Below, piece after piece: positions 25,271-33,967 of a stretch of DNA of 64,000 nt (position 1 is its first letter; each line of letters starts with the position of its first letter). The notes beneath the pieces are model-generated. The model saw nothing but the letters and a program-made list of their open reading frames with translations, had not been told where the DNA came from and did no database searches. Location of the stretch: assembly GCA_040217575.1 (NCBI GenBank), contig JAVJPW010000001.1, positions 186,001-250,000 on the forward strand. The letters run 5' to 3'. Position numbers and translations under genes: made by a program. This stretch comes from Pacificispira sp040217575. Lineage in GTDB: Bacteria > Pseudomonadota > Alphaproteobacteria > UBA8366 > Aestuariispiraceae.

Positions 25271-26326
25271 ATGTCGAACTCCGTACCGGCGATGCTGATG
25301 CGCGGCGGAACCTCCAAGGGGCTCTATTTTCTTCGCGCCGACCTTCCGAAGGATGTGGCCGAACGCGATACCTTCCTCTTGAAGGTCATGGGGTCCCCGG
25401 ACCCGCGTCAGATCGATGGGGTCGGCGGCGCGGACCCGCTGACATCGAAAGTTGCGGTCGTCGCGAAATCCGACCGGCCCGACGTGGATGTAGACTATCT
25501 GTTCCTGCAGGTTTTCGTCGATCAGGCCATCGTTACCGACGCCCAGAACTGCGGCAATATTCTGGCCGGCATTGGCCCCTTTGCGCTGGAACGCGGATTG
25601 GTCCAACCGTCCGGCGATGTGACGGATGTCAGAATTTTCATGGAGAATACGGGTCAGGTTGCGGTCGCAACGGTGGCGACGCCGCACGGTGCGGTTCGAT
25701 ATGACGGCGCGGCCGGAATTGACGGTGTGCCGGGCACGGCGGCCGCCATTCCCATTGTGTTTGAAGATACCGCCGGGTCCAGTTGCGGGGCACTGCTGCC
25801 GACGGGAAACCCCGTCGATACGATCGACGGGCACGACGTCACGTTGATCGACAATGGCATGCCGTGCGTCATACTGGATGCCGGTGCTTTCGGATTGACG
25901 GGGGTCGAGTCGCCCGAGGTGCTGGAAGCCGATGCGGCACTGAAGGCACGTATTGAAAGCATCCGCCTGAAGGCGGGGCCAATGATGAACCTGGGGGATG
26001 TCGCGGAAAAGTCGGTTCCGAAGATGACCCTGGTGAGCGCGCCTAATAACGGCGGCGCCCTTTCCACCCGAACCTTCATCCCGCATCGGTGCCACAAGGC
26101 GATTGGTGTCCTGGGCGCAGTCAGCGTCGGGACCGCCTGTTTGCTGGCGACGGGTCCGGCGGCAAAGCACGCTACGGTCGGAGACGGCGATCCCCGGCGG
26201 ATTTCCATCGAACATCCGACGGGGGAATTCACCGTCGTTGCGCATCTGGGACCCGACGGCATGGTCCAACGTGCGGGCGTCCTGCGCACGGCGCGCAAGC
26301 TGATGGATGGTGTGGTATTCGATTGA
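25271..26326 (+). CDS. 4-oxalomesaconate tautomerase (PrpF/GalD family)
   Basis: The 351-residue protein has the PrpF-fold motifs MLMRGGTSKG, MGSPDPRQIDGVGGADPLTSKVA and AQNCGNILAGIGPFA. GalD/LigU-type members convert keto and enol forms of 4-oxalomesaconate, giving the isomer hydrated by LigJ. The adjacency to ligK and ligJ supports this over aconitate isomerase. An upstream in-frame ATG at 25202 would overlap ligK; the start at 25271 agrees with the family N-terminus. Confidence 0.88.
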   Translation: MSNSVPAMLMRGGTSKGLYFLRADLPKDVAERDTFLLKVMGSPDPRQIDGVGGADPLTSKVAVVAKSDRPDVDVDYLFLQVFVDQAIVTDAQNCGNILAGIGPFALERGLVQPSGDVTDVRIFMENTGQVAVATVATPHGAVRYDGAAGIDGVPGTAAAIPIVFEDTAGSSCGALLPTGNPVDTIDGHDVTLIDNGMPCVILDAGAFGLTGVESPEVLEADAALKARIESIRLKAGPMMNLGDVAEKSVPKMTLVSAPNNGGALSTRTFIPHRCHKAIGVLGAVSVGTACLLATGPAAKHATVGDGDPRRISIEHPTGEFTVVAHLGPDGMVQRAGVLRTARKLMDGVVFD

Positions 26327-26363
26327 CCCAGACAACATGGCGGTCGTCCTTCGAAACAGCGGC

Positions 26364-26969
26364 TTAGTCGCGACGAAACGACGGGTCGTGCCCGCTTGTG
26401 TCCTGACCGGGGGGTGCATTGTCGATTGCTTCCTCCAGTGACATTGTTTCCACCCATTCTTCCGGCGGGCGGGCCTTGCCGCCCTTCGGCACCTGATCCA
26501 ACCCCCAATAGATTTCAAGGCGATGGTTGTCCGGGTCGCGGAACTCGACCGCGACCTGGCACCCGGCCCGGCGGCGCCCTTCGAAATCGATGGCAACGCC
26601 GTGTCGTTCCAGATGATCCCGGGCGCGCAGAACCTCGTCCAGGGTATCCACCTCGAAAGCCATGTGGTGCATTTCCTGGGACAGGGATCCGCGGGTTGAC
26701 CCGCCGACCAGCGCGACGCCGTGATGGTCGCTGTTGAACCGCATGAAGGCCATGCCGCCCAGCATCATGCTGCCGGGATAGATGTCCGAAACTTCAAAGC
26801 CCATCACGTTGGTATAGAAATCAATGGACCGTTCCAGGTCCGTCACCTTCAGGACCGTATGGCCGATTTTCGTGATGTTGAAGGGCGGTGCCTCTGCTGC
26901 CTTCTTGTTCAGCAGGTTCTGAACCTCGTCCGAACGAAGCGCTTCGAAATCAACAATGCCGCGGGCCAT
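26364..26969 (-). CDS. VOC/glyoxalase-family metalloprotein (extradiol-dioxygenase-like)
   Basis: The 201-residue protein has two beta-alpha-beta-beta-beta units (about 33-85 and 100-160) with candidate metal ligands in IGHTVLKVTD (His), MHHMAFEVD (His) and HRLEIYWG (Glu). It could be a small extradiol dioxygenase or another vicinal-oxygen-chelate enzyme acting on a catechol-like compound. It precedes the TRAP genes on the minus strand. Confidence 0.8.
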   Translation of the reverse strand: MARGIVDFEALRSDEVQNLLNKKAAEAPPFNITKIGHTVLKVTDLERSIDFYTNVMGFEVSDIYPGSMMLGGMAFMRFNSDHHGVALVGGSTRGSLSQEMHHMAFEVDTLDEVLRARDHLERHGVAIDFEGRRRAGCQVAVEFRDPDNHRLEIYWGLDQVPKGGKARPPEEWVETMSLEEAIDNAPPGQDTSGHDPSFRRD

Positions 26970-27006
26970 GGGTTGAACTCCTTCTTCTTCACCCGGTCCT
27001 GGATGG

Positions 27007-28311
27007 TCAGTTGATCATGGTATCGGGCAGGAAAAGCGCGATCTGGGGGAATGCGATCAGGATCACCAGCGTCAGCAGCATCATGACCCAGAACAGAATG
27101 ACCCCATTGAAGATTTCGCCCAGCGAAACGTCCGGCGCGACGGATTTGACGATAAAGACATTCAATCCGACCGGCGGGGAAATCAGCCCCATTTCCAGGG
27201 ACAGGACGACCAGCACGCCGAACCAGATCGGGTCGATGCCAAGGTCGATGATGATGGGAAAGAATATCGGCAGGGTCAGAACCATCATGGCGAACCCTTC
27301 CAGAAAGCAGCCCAGGATCAGGTAGATCACGACGATCAGTATCAGGACGCCCACCGTCGGCAGGTCCAGCCAGGTTATGAATTCACCGACATGAGTCGGA
27401 ATGTGGCTCAACGCGATGAACGGGTTGATCATGTGCGCGGCGATAAGGATCAGCATGACCGTCGCCGTCGTTGCAATGGAATCCTTGCACGCATCCCAAA
27501 GCTGACGAATGTTCAGCGTCCGGGTAAAGAACCCGATCAGCACCACCGTGCCCGCGCCGACGGCCGCCGCCTCCACTGGGGAAAACAGGCCGCCGTAGAT
27601 TCCCCCGATCGTCAGCAGAATGACACCGACGATGGGACCGGCACCGGCAACCGCACGCAGTTTCTGCGGCAGAGTGGTCGTCGGACCGGCGGGGCCGTAT
27701 CCGGGACGCAGATAACAAATGACAGTGACTGCCAGGACGAACAGACACAAAAGCAATATGCCCGGCAGGACACCGGCCAGGAACAGACGCCCAATGGATT
27801 GTTCAGTCAGGATCGCATAGATCACGAACCCTGTTGATGGCGGGATAAGAATACCAAGTGTTCCGCCTGCGGCGACAACTCCGGTCGACAGCCGTTTATC
27901 GTATTTGAACCGGTTCATTTCCGCCAGGGCCACCTTGCCCATGGTAAGGGCGGACGCAACGGATGACCCGGACAGGGCGGCAAACCCGCCGCATCCGATG
28001 ACGGTTGCAGATGCCAAACCGCCTTTTATCGACCCAACAACGGCATAGGCCGCATCGTAAAGCTGGCGGCTCATGCCGGTAATCGATGCGACATTGCCCA
28101 TCAGGATGAACAGCGGGACGACAACCAGTTCCGGTGACGAACCCAATGTGAAGGCTTCCGACGCAAGAAGTCCGGTCGCCGCGTTCCATCCGTTCAGCGC
28201 TGCGATTCCGAAAAAGCCGACGATGAACATGGCAAAGGCGACCGGGATGCGGATCGCCAGAAGGAAAAGCAGAATGGCAAGGCCAAGCAGGCCCGTCGCG
28301 ACACCGGTCAT
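27007..28311 (-). CDS. TRAP transporter large permease (DctM family)
   Basis: The 434-residue, roughly 12-helix protein has GGFAALSGSSVASAL, GGTLGILIPPSTGF and PPVGLNVFIVKS. The start at 28311 overlaps the DctQ stop (ATGA). Together with the next two genes it imports a carboxylate; between aromatic-acid genes, a methoxylated or hydroxylated benzoate is a reasonable guess. Confidence 0.94.
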   Translation of the reverse strand: MTGVATGLLGLAILLFLLAIRIPVAFAMFIVGFFGIAALNGWNAATGLLASEAFTLGSSPELVVVPLFILMGNVASITGMSRQLYDAAYAVVGSIKGGLASATVIGCGGFAALSGSSVASALTMGKVALAEMNRFKYDKRLSTGVVAAGGTLGILIPPSTGFVIYAILTEQSIGRLFLAGVLPGILLLCLFVLAVTVICYLRPGYGPAGPTTTLPQKLRAVAGAGPIVGVILLTIGGIYGGLFSPVEAAAVGAGTVVLIGFFTRTLNIRQLWDACKDSIATTATVMLILIAAHMINPFIALSHIPTHVGEFITWLDLPTVGVLILIVVIYLILGCFLEGFAMMVLTLPIFFPIIIDLGIDPIWFGVLVVLSLEMGLISPPVGLNVFIVKSVAPDVSLGEIFNGVILFWVMMLLTLVILIAFPQIALFLPDTMIN

Positions 28312-28817
28312 GTTGTCTGGACCTGTTCCTTGCGGACGTCCCGTGTGCCGAGACTGAGTTCCAGCCCACGCAGCGCCATGCCGATTGCCGTCAGAATTGC
28401 AAAGCCGCTCAACGCCCACTGGAACCACGCCTTCGGCAGAAGCAGCAGATTGGTCGACAGGTTCAACATGACGGAAATTTTGGCGCTTTCGTAAACCGCC
28501 CAGGCCAGAGCCAGAAAGATGACGGCCCCCAGAAAGGCGGATATGGCATCGATCCAGCGGTTCAGGGCCGCCGGAAAATGCCGTTCCAGCAAATCGACCG
28601 CGATATGGCCGCCGCGCCGGTCACACACTGCCATGCCGCCGAAGACGACAATGACCATGCCCATTGTGACGATGTCGTGCGACCCATAGATCGGATGTCC
28701 GAAGGCCCGCAGGACCACATCCGCCATGATTACGACGAGTTCAATGACGAGCCCGATTGAGCCGATCACCGCGGACAGGCTGATCAGCCTGTCCGCGACG
28801 ACCCGTAGTTGATCCAT
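28308..28817 (-). CDS. TRAP transporter small permease (DctQ family)
   Basis: The 169-residue protein has four membrane helices (about 12-32, 45-65, 90-110, 130-150) and the DctQ loop YGSHDIVTMGMVIVVFGGMAV followed by RRGGHIAVDLLE. It overlaps the large permease by four bases and lies six bases after the binding-protein gene. Confidence 0.9.
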   Translation of the reverse strand: MDQLRVVADRLISLSAVIGSIGLVIELVVIMADVVLRAFGHPIYGSHDIVTMGMVIVVFGGMAVCDRRGGHIAVDLLERHFPAALNRWIDAISAFLGAVIFLALAWAVYESAKISVMLNLSTNLLLLPKAWFQWALSGFAILTAIGMALRGLELSLGTRDVRKEQVQTT

Positions 28818-28823
28818 CAGTTC

Positions 28824-29813
28824 TTACTGCTGCAACGCGGCGAGTGTGTCCGCGCCGCCGACGGAATCGACATAGGCCTGTGTGACCGGCTCTACCGCCG
28901 CAGCGAAGGCTGCGATTTCATCCGCAGTAAGGTCGACCACAGTGTTGTCACCGGATTCCCTGGCGGCGATCAGCGCCGCATCGGCGGTGGCGTTCCAGGA
29001 ATCTTCCGCGCTTTGGGACAGGGCGCGTCCGCTGGCTGCGTCCAGGGCAGCGCGTTCCGCATCGCCCAGGCCGTCATAAACGCCTTGGTTCAGAACGGCA
29101 TAGAATACCAGCCGTCCAAGCGGCGCACCCAGCGTGTAGCTGTCGGCGACTTCGTCCAGTTTGAAGTCGGAAAGCGTGCTGGCGCCGGTGAATACGCCGT
29201 CGATCAGCCCCGTTTCCAGTGCGTTATAGACCTGAGTGATCGGCATCTGTACCGGCGTCGCGCCCAATGCTTCGGCGACTTCCGCCGCCGTGGCGCCGGC
29301 AACACGAATGCGCAGCCCTTCCAGGTCCGCAGGGGTTCGGATGACGTGACCGCGCATGATCATGATGTTCGGTTCGGACGTCCACAGCGCCAGCGGCACC
29401 GTGCCCGGGAATTCGCCAGTCAGGTTACCTTCATAGGCGTCCCACAATGCGTCATAACCGGACTTTCCTTCCGGAATGGCCGCCGGGAGTTCGGCGATCA
29501 TCGTCTGCTGGAACTGCGAAGACGTATAGCCCGGCAGGCCCCATGCAATATCGGCTACGCCCTGGACGACACGTACATACTGTTCGACGGGACCGGCCCC
29601 CAGTTCGCCGCCGTGATATCCACGCACGGTCAATGCGCCGCCGGTCGCCGCCGAAACATCGGCATTCAGGCGTTCGATCACGGATGCGTTGATGGTGTGA
29701 AAGGGCGGCGTGAAATTGGCGAACTTCAATTCCTGCGCCGCGGCCGGCAATACGGTTGCTGCAGTAACGACCCCTGCCGCCAGGGCACCCAAGATGGATT
29801 TGCGTATCAACAT
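28824..29813 (-). CDS. TRAP transporter solute-binding protein (DctP family)
   Basis: The 329-residue periplasmic protein has a signal peptide (1-26, ending PAAAQ), LEGLRIRVAGA and the VYNALETGLIDGVFTG ligand-site helix. It is the first gene of the TRAP trio. It lies 80 bases after the O-demethylase gene, which supports a common substrate class. Confidence 0.93.
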   Translation of the reverse strand: MLIRKSILGALAAGVVTAATVLPAAAQELKFANFTPPFHTINASVIERLNADVSAATGGALTVRGYHGGELGAGPVEQYVRVVQGVADIAWGLPGYTSSQFQQTMIAELPAAIPEGKSGYDALWDAYEGNLTGEFPGTVPLALWTSEPNIMIMRGHVIRTPADLEGLRIRVAGATAAEVAEALGATPVQMPITQVYNALETGLIDGVFTGASTLSDFKLDEVADSYTLGAPLGRLVFYAVLNQGVYDGLGDAERAALDAASGRALSQSAEDSWNATADAALIAARESGDNTVVDLTADEIAAFAAAVEPVTQAYVDSVGGADTLAALQQ

Positions 29814-29893
29814 ATCTGTCTACTCCTCCCGGTTATGATGGCGGGTCGGCTGATCCGCCCGCCGTTTTGTGGGTACGCTTATGTTGGTTAACG

Positions 29894-31297
29894 CTATGCC
29901 GCGGATTTCGTGCGCCAGCTGTCGGCATAGTTTTCCCGCGCTTCGCGGGAATAAGGGGTCGGCGAAACGCGCACGCGAATTTCCGCCTGCTTATGGCGTT
30001 CGGCCGATGTCTTTTTGGTGTCGTCCGGTTCACCCCACTTCAGGGTCAGGACATCGCCGACTTCCACCGCGGCATCGACGACGCCCAGTGAAAGCATGCA
30101 GCGTTCGTTGTAGCTGTAGCCGTTGAACATGGACATTCCGACCATCTTGTCGCCGTTCATGACCATGTCGGCAGATGTCGATGCGTAGTTCGGCTGCGGG
30201 AAGTCGATCCATTTGAAATGATCTTCGCCCGGCTTGAACGCGGACGCGATGACGTTCACGACGTCTTCGGCATTCCACTCGAACGTGACCTTCTTTCGGT
30301 TTGGGCCATCCTTCATCGCGCTCAACGCGTCCTTGCCGATGAAGTCCGATTTCCAACCGATATAGAAGCCATAACCGAGTTCGAACGGGTTGACGTAGTA
30401 GTCTTCGATATTGTCGGAAACAAAGCTGCCGCCGATGGCGCCGGCGGCTTCATAGGCATCTGCACCCAGCCAGTCGCGGTATTCCGCCAGCATCCCGTCG
30501 CCGGTATAGATGCCGGGCAGGGGGGACGGGATCCATCCGGATTCCAGCGTATTGGTGGAATAGGCGCGGCTTCCGACCTGACGCAGGTCGACGCCGACCT
30601 CGCGCGCGGCCTCCAGAATTGTCGACTGGATATATTCCTTGTCGCTGTAGGGGCCCCAGATTTCCAGACCCGGCGCTCCGGCCATCCCGTGACGCAGCGC
30701 CTGGACGCGCTTGGATCCGACATTGATCCAGTCGACATGGAAGAATTTGATGTCCGGTACCGGGCCGCCATTGATTTTGTCGAAGATCTTGTTCGCTTCC
30801 GGTCCCTGTATCTGGAACCGATAATGGGTGCGATAGATGGCCTTACCGTCTGGACGGCTGTTGGAACGCGGGTCGTGAATCAGGCGCACTTTCCAGGTGC
30901 CGATCGCCTGCTGGAACTTGACCCAGTTTGCCGTCGGCGCACGCCCGACCAGAACGAACTTATCGTCGCGTTCCCGGAATATGATCATGTCACCGATGAC
31001 ATGTCCGGCGGGGGTTACGGGCACAAAGTGTTTTGCGCGGTTCAGATCGAAATTCGCGAAACTGTTGATCCCCACATGGTCCAGGAACGCAGCCGCATCC
31101 GGGCCTTCGACAATGACTTCGTCCATGTGGTGCGACTGATCAAACAGGACCGCCATGTCACGCCATGCGCGCTGTTCGTCGCGCCAGTTCGTGTATTCCG
31201 GCGCAACGACCGGATAGACGTACATCCCGATCTGGGAGTTGCGCAGCATTTCAACCGGGTTCTTATGCTGTGCGATGGCATCGGCAAGACTTGGCAT
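29894..31297 (-). CDS. Tetrahydrofolate-dependent aromatic O-demethylase (LigM/DesA-like)
   Basis: The 467-residue GcvT-fold protein resembles the vanillate/3-O-methylgallate and syringate demethylases: a folate-binding N-terminal part (DMAVLFDQSHHMDEV, FVPVTPAGHVIGD), RHGMAGAPGLEIWGP and LESGWIPSPLPGIYTGD, and a C-terminal barrel (FNGYSYNERCMLSLGVV). These enzymes move the aryl methyl group to tetrahydrofolate. It is much more like LigM than like the GcvT of this genome. Dimethylsulphoniopropionate demethylase is a related family, but the LigJ/LigK context favours an aromatic substrate. Confidence 0.8.
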   Translation of the reverse strand: MPSLADAIAQHKNPVEMLRNSQIGMYVYPVVAPEYTNWRDEQRAWRDMAVLFDQSHHMDEVIVEGPDAAAFLDHVGINSFANFDLNRAKHFVPVTPAGHVIGDMIIFRERDDKFVLVGRAPTANWVKFQQAIGTWKVRLIHDPRSNSRPDGKAIYRTHYRFQIQGPEANKIFDKINGGPVPDIKFFHVDWINVGSKRVQALRHGMAGAPGLEIWGPYSDKEYIQSTILEAAREVGVDLRQVGSRAYSTNTLESGWIPSPLPGIYTGDGMLAEYRDWLGADAYEAAGAIGGSFVSDNIEDYYVNPFELGYGFYIGWKSDFIGKDALSAMKDGPNRKKVTFEWNAEDVVNVIASAFKPGEDHFKWIDFPQPNYASTSADMVMNGDKMVGMSMFNGYSYNERCMLSLGVVDAAVEVGDVLTLKWGEPDDTKKTSAERHKQAEIRVRVSPTPYSREARENYADSWRTKSAA

Positions 31298-31337
31298 TGT
31301 TTCCTCCTTAGCAGGCAGTCGTTTCAGCGTTCGCTGT

Positions 31338-32066
31338 TCAGTTTGATGAGACCAGGGCCAAACCGGGAATTCGGGTGGCCAGGGCCGGTTTGTCCTTTGT
31401 CAGGTATTTAAGATTCTCCAACGCCAGGCGGGCATGTTCGCGGGCCAGCGCCTCTGCGCGGGCGCCCTCGCGTCCGCGAATCGCTTCCAAAATTCCGCGA
31501 TGCTGACCCTGCGCGCGGATCAGCGAGGTTTGGAAATCGGGAATTACCGCCTGTTCCTGAAGGAAAGAAGACGGGGATGCGAGCGGCAGGTTGCTTATTC
31601 TTTCCACCTCGCGTCGGATGACGGTGCTGCCGGACAGTTTGGCCAGCAGTTCGTGAAAATCAGCGTTTCGATGCACATAACTGTCGAAATCGATACCGTC
31701 GCGTTCCGAAAGCGCCGTGTCGATTTCATCCAGGACACGGTCCGCTTCGGCCAACAGGGCAGGGTCCGCACCGCGTTCTGCGGCAACCCGCGCTGCAGTG
31801 CCTTCGATGACGCCGCGCAGTTCGATCGCGTCGGTGATGTCTTCAATGGTAAAGGATGCGACACGACAGCCGCCGGTCTCTATACGCTCCAACAGTCCTT
31901 CGCCGACCAGATGGTCCATTGCCTGTCGAAGTGGTGTCCGGGAAATTTCAAGCCGTTCCGCAAGCGCGACTTCCGCCAGGCGCGAACCCGGTTCTAGTTC
32001 CCCATTCATGATGAGGGACCGCAGGGCCATGAGACCCTTCTCAAACTGGCTGAAGCGGTTTGCCAC
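31338..32066 (-). CDS. GntR-family (FCD) transcriptional regulator
   Basis: The 242-residue protein has a winged helix (LEISRTPLRQAMDHLVGEGLLERI) and an FCD domain (ELRGVIEGTAARVAAERG, ADFHELLAKLSGS, QHRGILEAIRGREG). It is upstream of, and on the same strand as, the O-demethylase and TRAP genes, so it probably controls that cluster. Two TGTATACA palindromes lie just upstream. Confidence 0.9.
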   Translation of the reverse strand: MANRFSQFEKGLMALRSLIMNGELEPGSRLAEVALAERLEISRTPLRQAMDHLVGEGLLERIETGGCRVASFTIEDITDAIELRGVIEGTAARVAAERGADPALLAEADRVLDEIDTALSERDGIDFDSYVHRNADFHELLAKLSGSTVIRREVERISNLPLASPSSFLQEQAVIPDFQTSLIRAQGQHRGILEAIRGREGARAEALAREHARLALENLKYLTKDKPALATRIPGLALVSSN

Positions 32067-32131
32067 AGGCCTGTCTCTCTCCCGTAAGGTGCCGTCTCTT
32101 CAGGACAGCTTCGTTGGGAAAGAGATATCAC

Positions 32132-32201
32132 TGTATACAACAATGTCAATTAGGTTTGAAAATCGGCCATTCTTCCTGGTTTGTTGAAAAAATTGTATAC
32201 A
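32132..32201. promoter_or_regulatory. Pair of TGTATACA palindromes, likely GntR operators
   Basis: TGTATACA occurs at 32132-32139 and 32194-32201, 62 bases apart, in an AT-rich stretch that must carry the promoter of the GntR gene at 31338-32066. The 62-base separation equals that of the twin operators at 9913 and 9975, as if two regulator dimers bind across six helical turns. Confidence 0.65.
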
Positions 32202-32230
32202 TAGTTTCAAAGGTTTAGAATTGTTATAAT

Positions 32231-33025
32231 TCAATCAACCTTTGTTGCATCCTTAAACATGACGCGATGCCGACGGTTCTTGATCCACTCTTCAAGCTCG
32301 ATATCCGTCATGAAATGGTCCCTGTTGTATCGGTCCCAATGAATGATTTCTTCCGGCGGCCGGCGCCAGCGCTTGTAGGGTTTGGCGGCTGGCGGCCCGA
32401 AGGCAAAGATGTCCAGGACCGAAATTTCATCAGGGATGTTCAAGATGGGTCGCATGGCCTGCTGAGCCTGTTCCTGGCCGATGGCCGTAATCCACCAGAC
32501 GCAGTAGCCAAGCGCGGACGCAGCCAGATGGGCGGAAACAGTGGCGGCGGCGACAGATTGCAGCAGGATCCGTTCTGCATTTTCCTTGTACATACGGTCC
32601 AGGTCAGTTCCATCGTTCAGGACCGGAAAGGCACTGGTCCATCGCATGTCGGAACAGACAACGACAAAGCCCGGTGCGGTGGCCAAGCCGCGATAATCCG
32701 GTGTCGGAAACTTCATCTTTGCCTTTGCGCGAAAGCGCTGTTCTGCCACGAAATAGTCGGTGATCTGTTGCTTTATCATGCTGTCGCGCACAACGATGAA
32801 TTGCCATGGCTGGGCGTTCGCGCCGGATGGCGCGTGCCTGGCTGCTTCAAGGATCAGTTTAAAATGCTCATCAGGGATTGTGGCGTCGGCATTGAATTTC
32901 CGGACTGTCACGCGGTTTCGGACGACCTGCATCAGGGCATCATATCGGGTCCGGTCCCCAAGGACCGGCAGGTCAACCGCTGCTTCCGCTTCCTCCAACT
33001 CCGACTGGGTCATTTTCTCGGTCAT
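32231..33025 (-). CDS. Nitroreductase-family FMN oxidoreductase
   Basis: The 264-residue enzyme has the FMN-binding VRNRVTVRKFN and ARHAPSGANAQPWQFIVV motifs and the C-terminal IFAFGPPA. The start at 33025 follows a GGAGGG site; a longer frame upstream is not supported. It reduces a nitro, quinone or flavin-like compound; the physiological substrate is not visible. It is divergent from the N-acetyltransferase gene. Confidence 0.9.
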   Translation of the reverse strand: MTEKMTQSELEEAEAAVDLPVLGDRTRYDALMQVVRNRVTVRKFNADATIPDEHFKLILEAARHAPSGANAQPWQFIVVRDSMIKQQITDYFVAEQRFRAKAKMKFPTPDYRGLATAPGFVVVCSDMRWTSAFPVLNDGTDLDRMYKENAERILLQSVAAATVSAHLAASALGYCVWWITAIGQEQAQQAMRPILNIPDEISVLDIFAFGPPAAKPYKRWRRPPEEIIHWDRYNRDHFMTDIELEEWIKNRRHRVMFKDATKVD

Positions 33026-33111
33026 TGCTCCCTCCACAATTCTTGGTGTTTCGCGCCGGGCATCAGCATAACCTAGTTTCAAAGGGACAGAACCAAGGTA
33101 TCGATCCTGGG

Positions 33112-33921
33112 ATGACGGAAGATTTTCTTTCACGCTGGCTTTTGCGGCTTGGGTTTTCCGCGCCGCCCCCGACAACATTGAACTCACTTGCCCAACTACA
33201 AAGGGCGCATCTGGACGCATTCGCGTTTGAGAATGTGGACCCGCTGCTGGGTCGTGTACCGAATCTGGATGCCGATGCGACCGCCGCGAAACTCCTGCGG
33301 CAGGGCAGGGGCGGTTATTGCTTCGAATTGAACGGGCTGTTTGCGGGAGGTCTGCGCCAGATCGGGTTCGGGGTTACGGTGCGACTGGCGCGGGTTCTGT
33401 GGCGTCGGTCCGAGCCGGGGCCTGAAACCCATTGTCTTCTGATTGTTTCGGTCGCGGGCTGCGACTTTGTCAGCGACGTGGGGTTCGGCGGGCCCGTGCC
33501 GGTGGCGCCGGTTCCACTTTCGCCGGGGCAGGGGAGTAATGAAAGCGGCTATTGTCTGGTGGAACACGACCTTGGCCCGTTGCTCTGTTCGCGCGGGGGG
33601 GACGGTCGGGAAACGCCGCTCTATGTCATTACGCCGACCCGTGCCGACCCGGATTCCCTTGCAGAGGGCAATCGACTGGCCGCCACGGCACCGACCAGTC
33701 CCTTCACGCAGCGATTGATTGCGGCGCGTGTCGTTGCTGACAGACGGATCGTCCTCGAAAACACACGTCTGGTCGAACGCACCCTGGATGGGGTGGAAAT
33801 CTGTTCGTCACAACTGACACGCAGTTCTGTCATCGACGCCCTGTCCGACCGGTTCGGTCTGACCCTGACACCTGATGAAAAGGTCCGGGTGAGGGATTGG
33901 CTGAAAACGCAGTCGTCCTGA
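33112..33921 (+). CDS. Arylamine N-acetyltransferase
   Basis: The 269-residue protein has the Cys-His-Asp triad C70 (RGGYCFELN), H107 (PETHCLL) and D122 (VSDVGFGG), and the usual three-domain NAT length. It acetylates aromatic amines with acetyl-CoA. Together with the divergent nitroreductase it could form a pair that reduces nitroarenes to amines and then acetylates them. No strong ribosome-binding site precedes the ATG, but the start agrees with the family. Confidence 0.92.
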   Translation: MTEDFLSRWLLRLGFSAPPPTTLNSLAQLQRAHLDAFAFENVDPLLGRVPNLDADATAAKLLRQGRGGYCFELNGLFAGGLRQIGFGVTVRLARVLWRRSEPGPETHCLLIVSVAGCDFVSDVGFGGPVPVAPVPLSPGQGSNESGYCLVEHDLGPLLCSRGGDGRETPLYVITPTRADPDSLAEGNRLAATAPTSPFTQRLIAARVVADRRIVLENTRLVERTLDGVEICSSQLTRSSVIDALSDRFGLTLTPDEKVRVRDWLKTQSS

Positions 33922-33967
33922 GGCGGTCTGCACACCAGGGCGGCCGACTGACGTCGCGCGCTTCATG

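Noticed and set aside
25232..26596. Minus-strand open frame opposite the tautomerase gene
   Set aside because: It overlaps both the tautomerase and the VOC gene out of frame and shows no domain.
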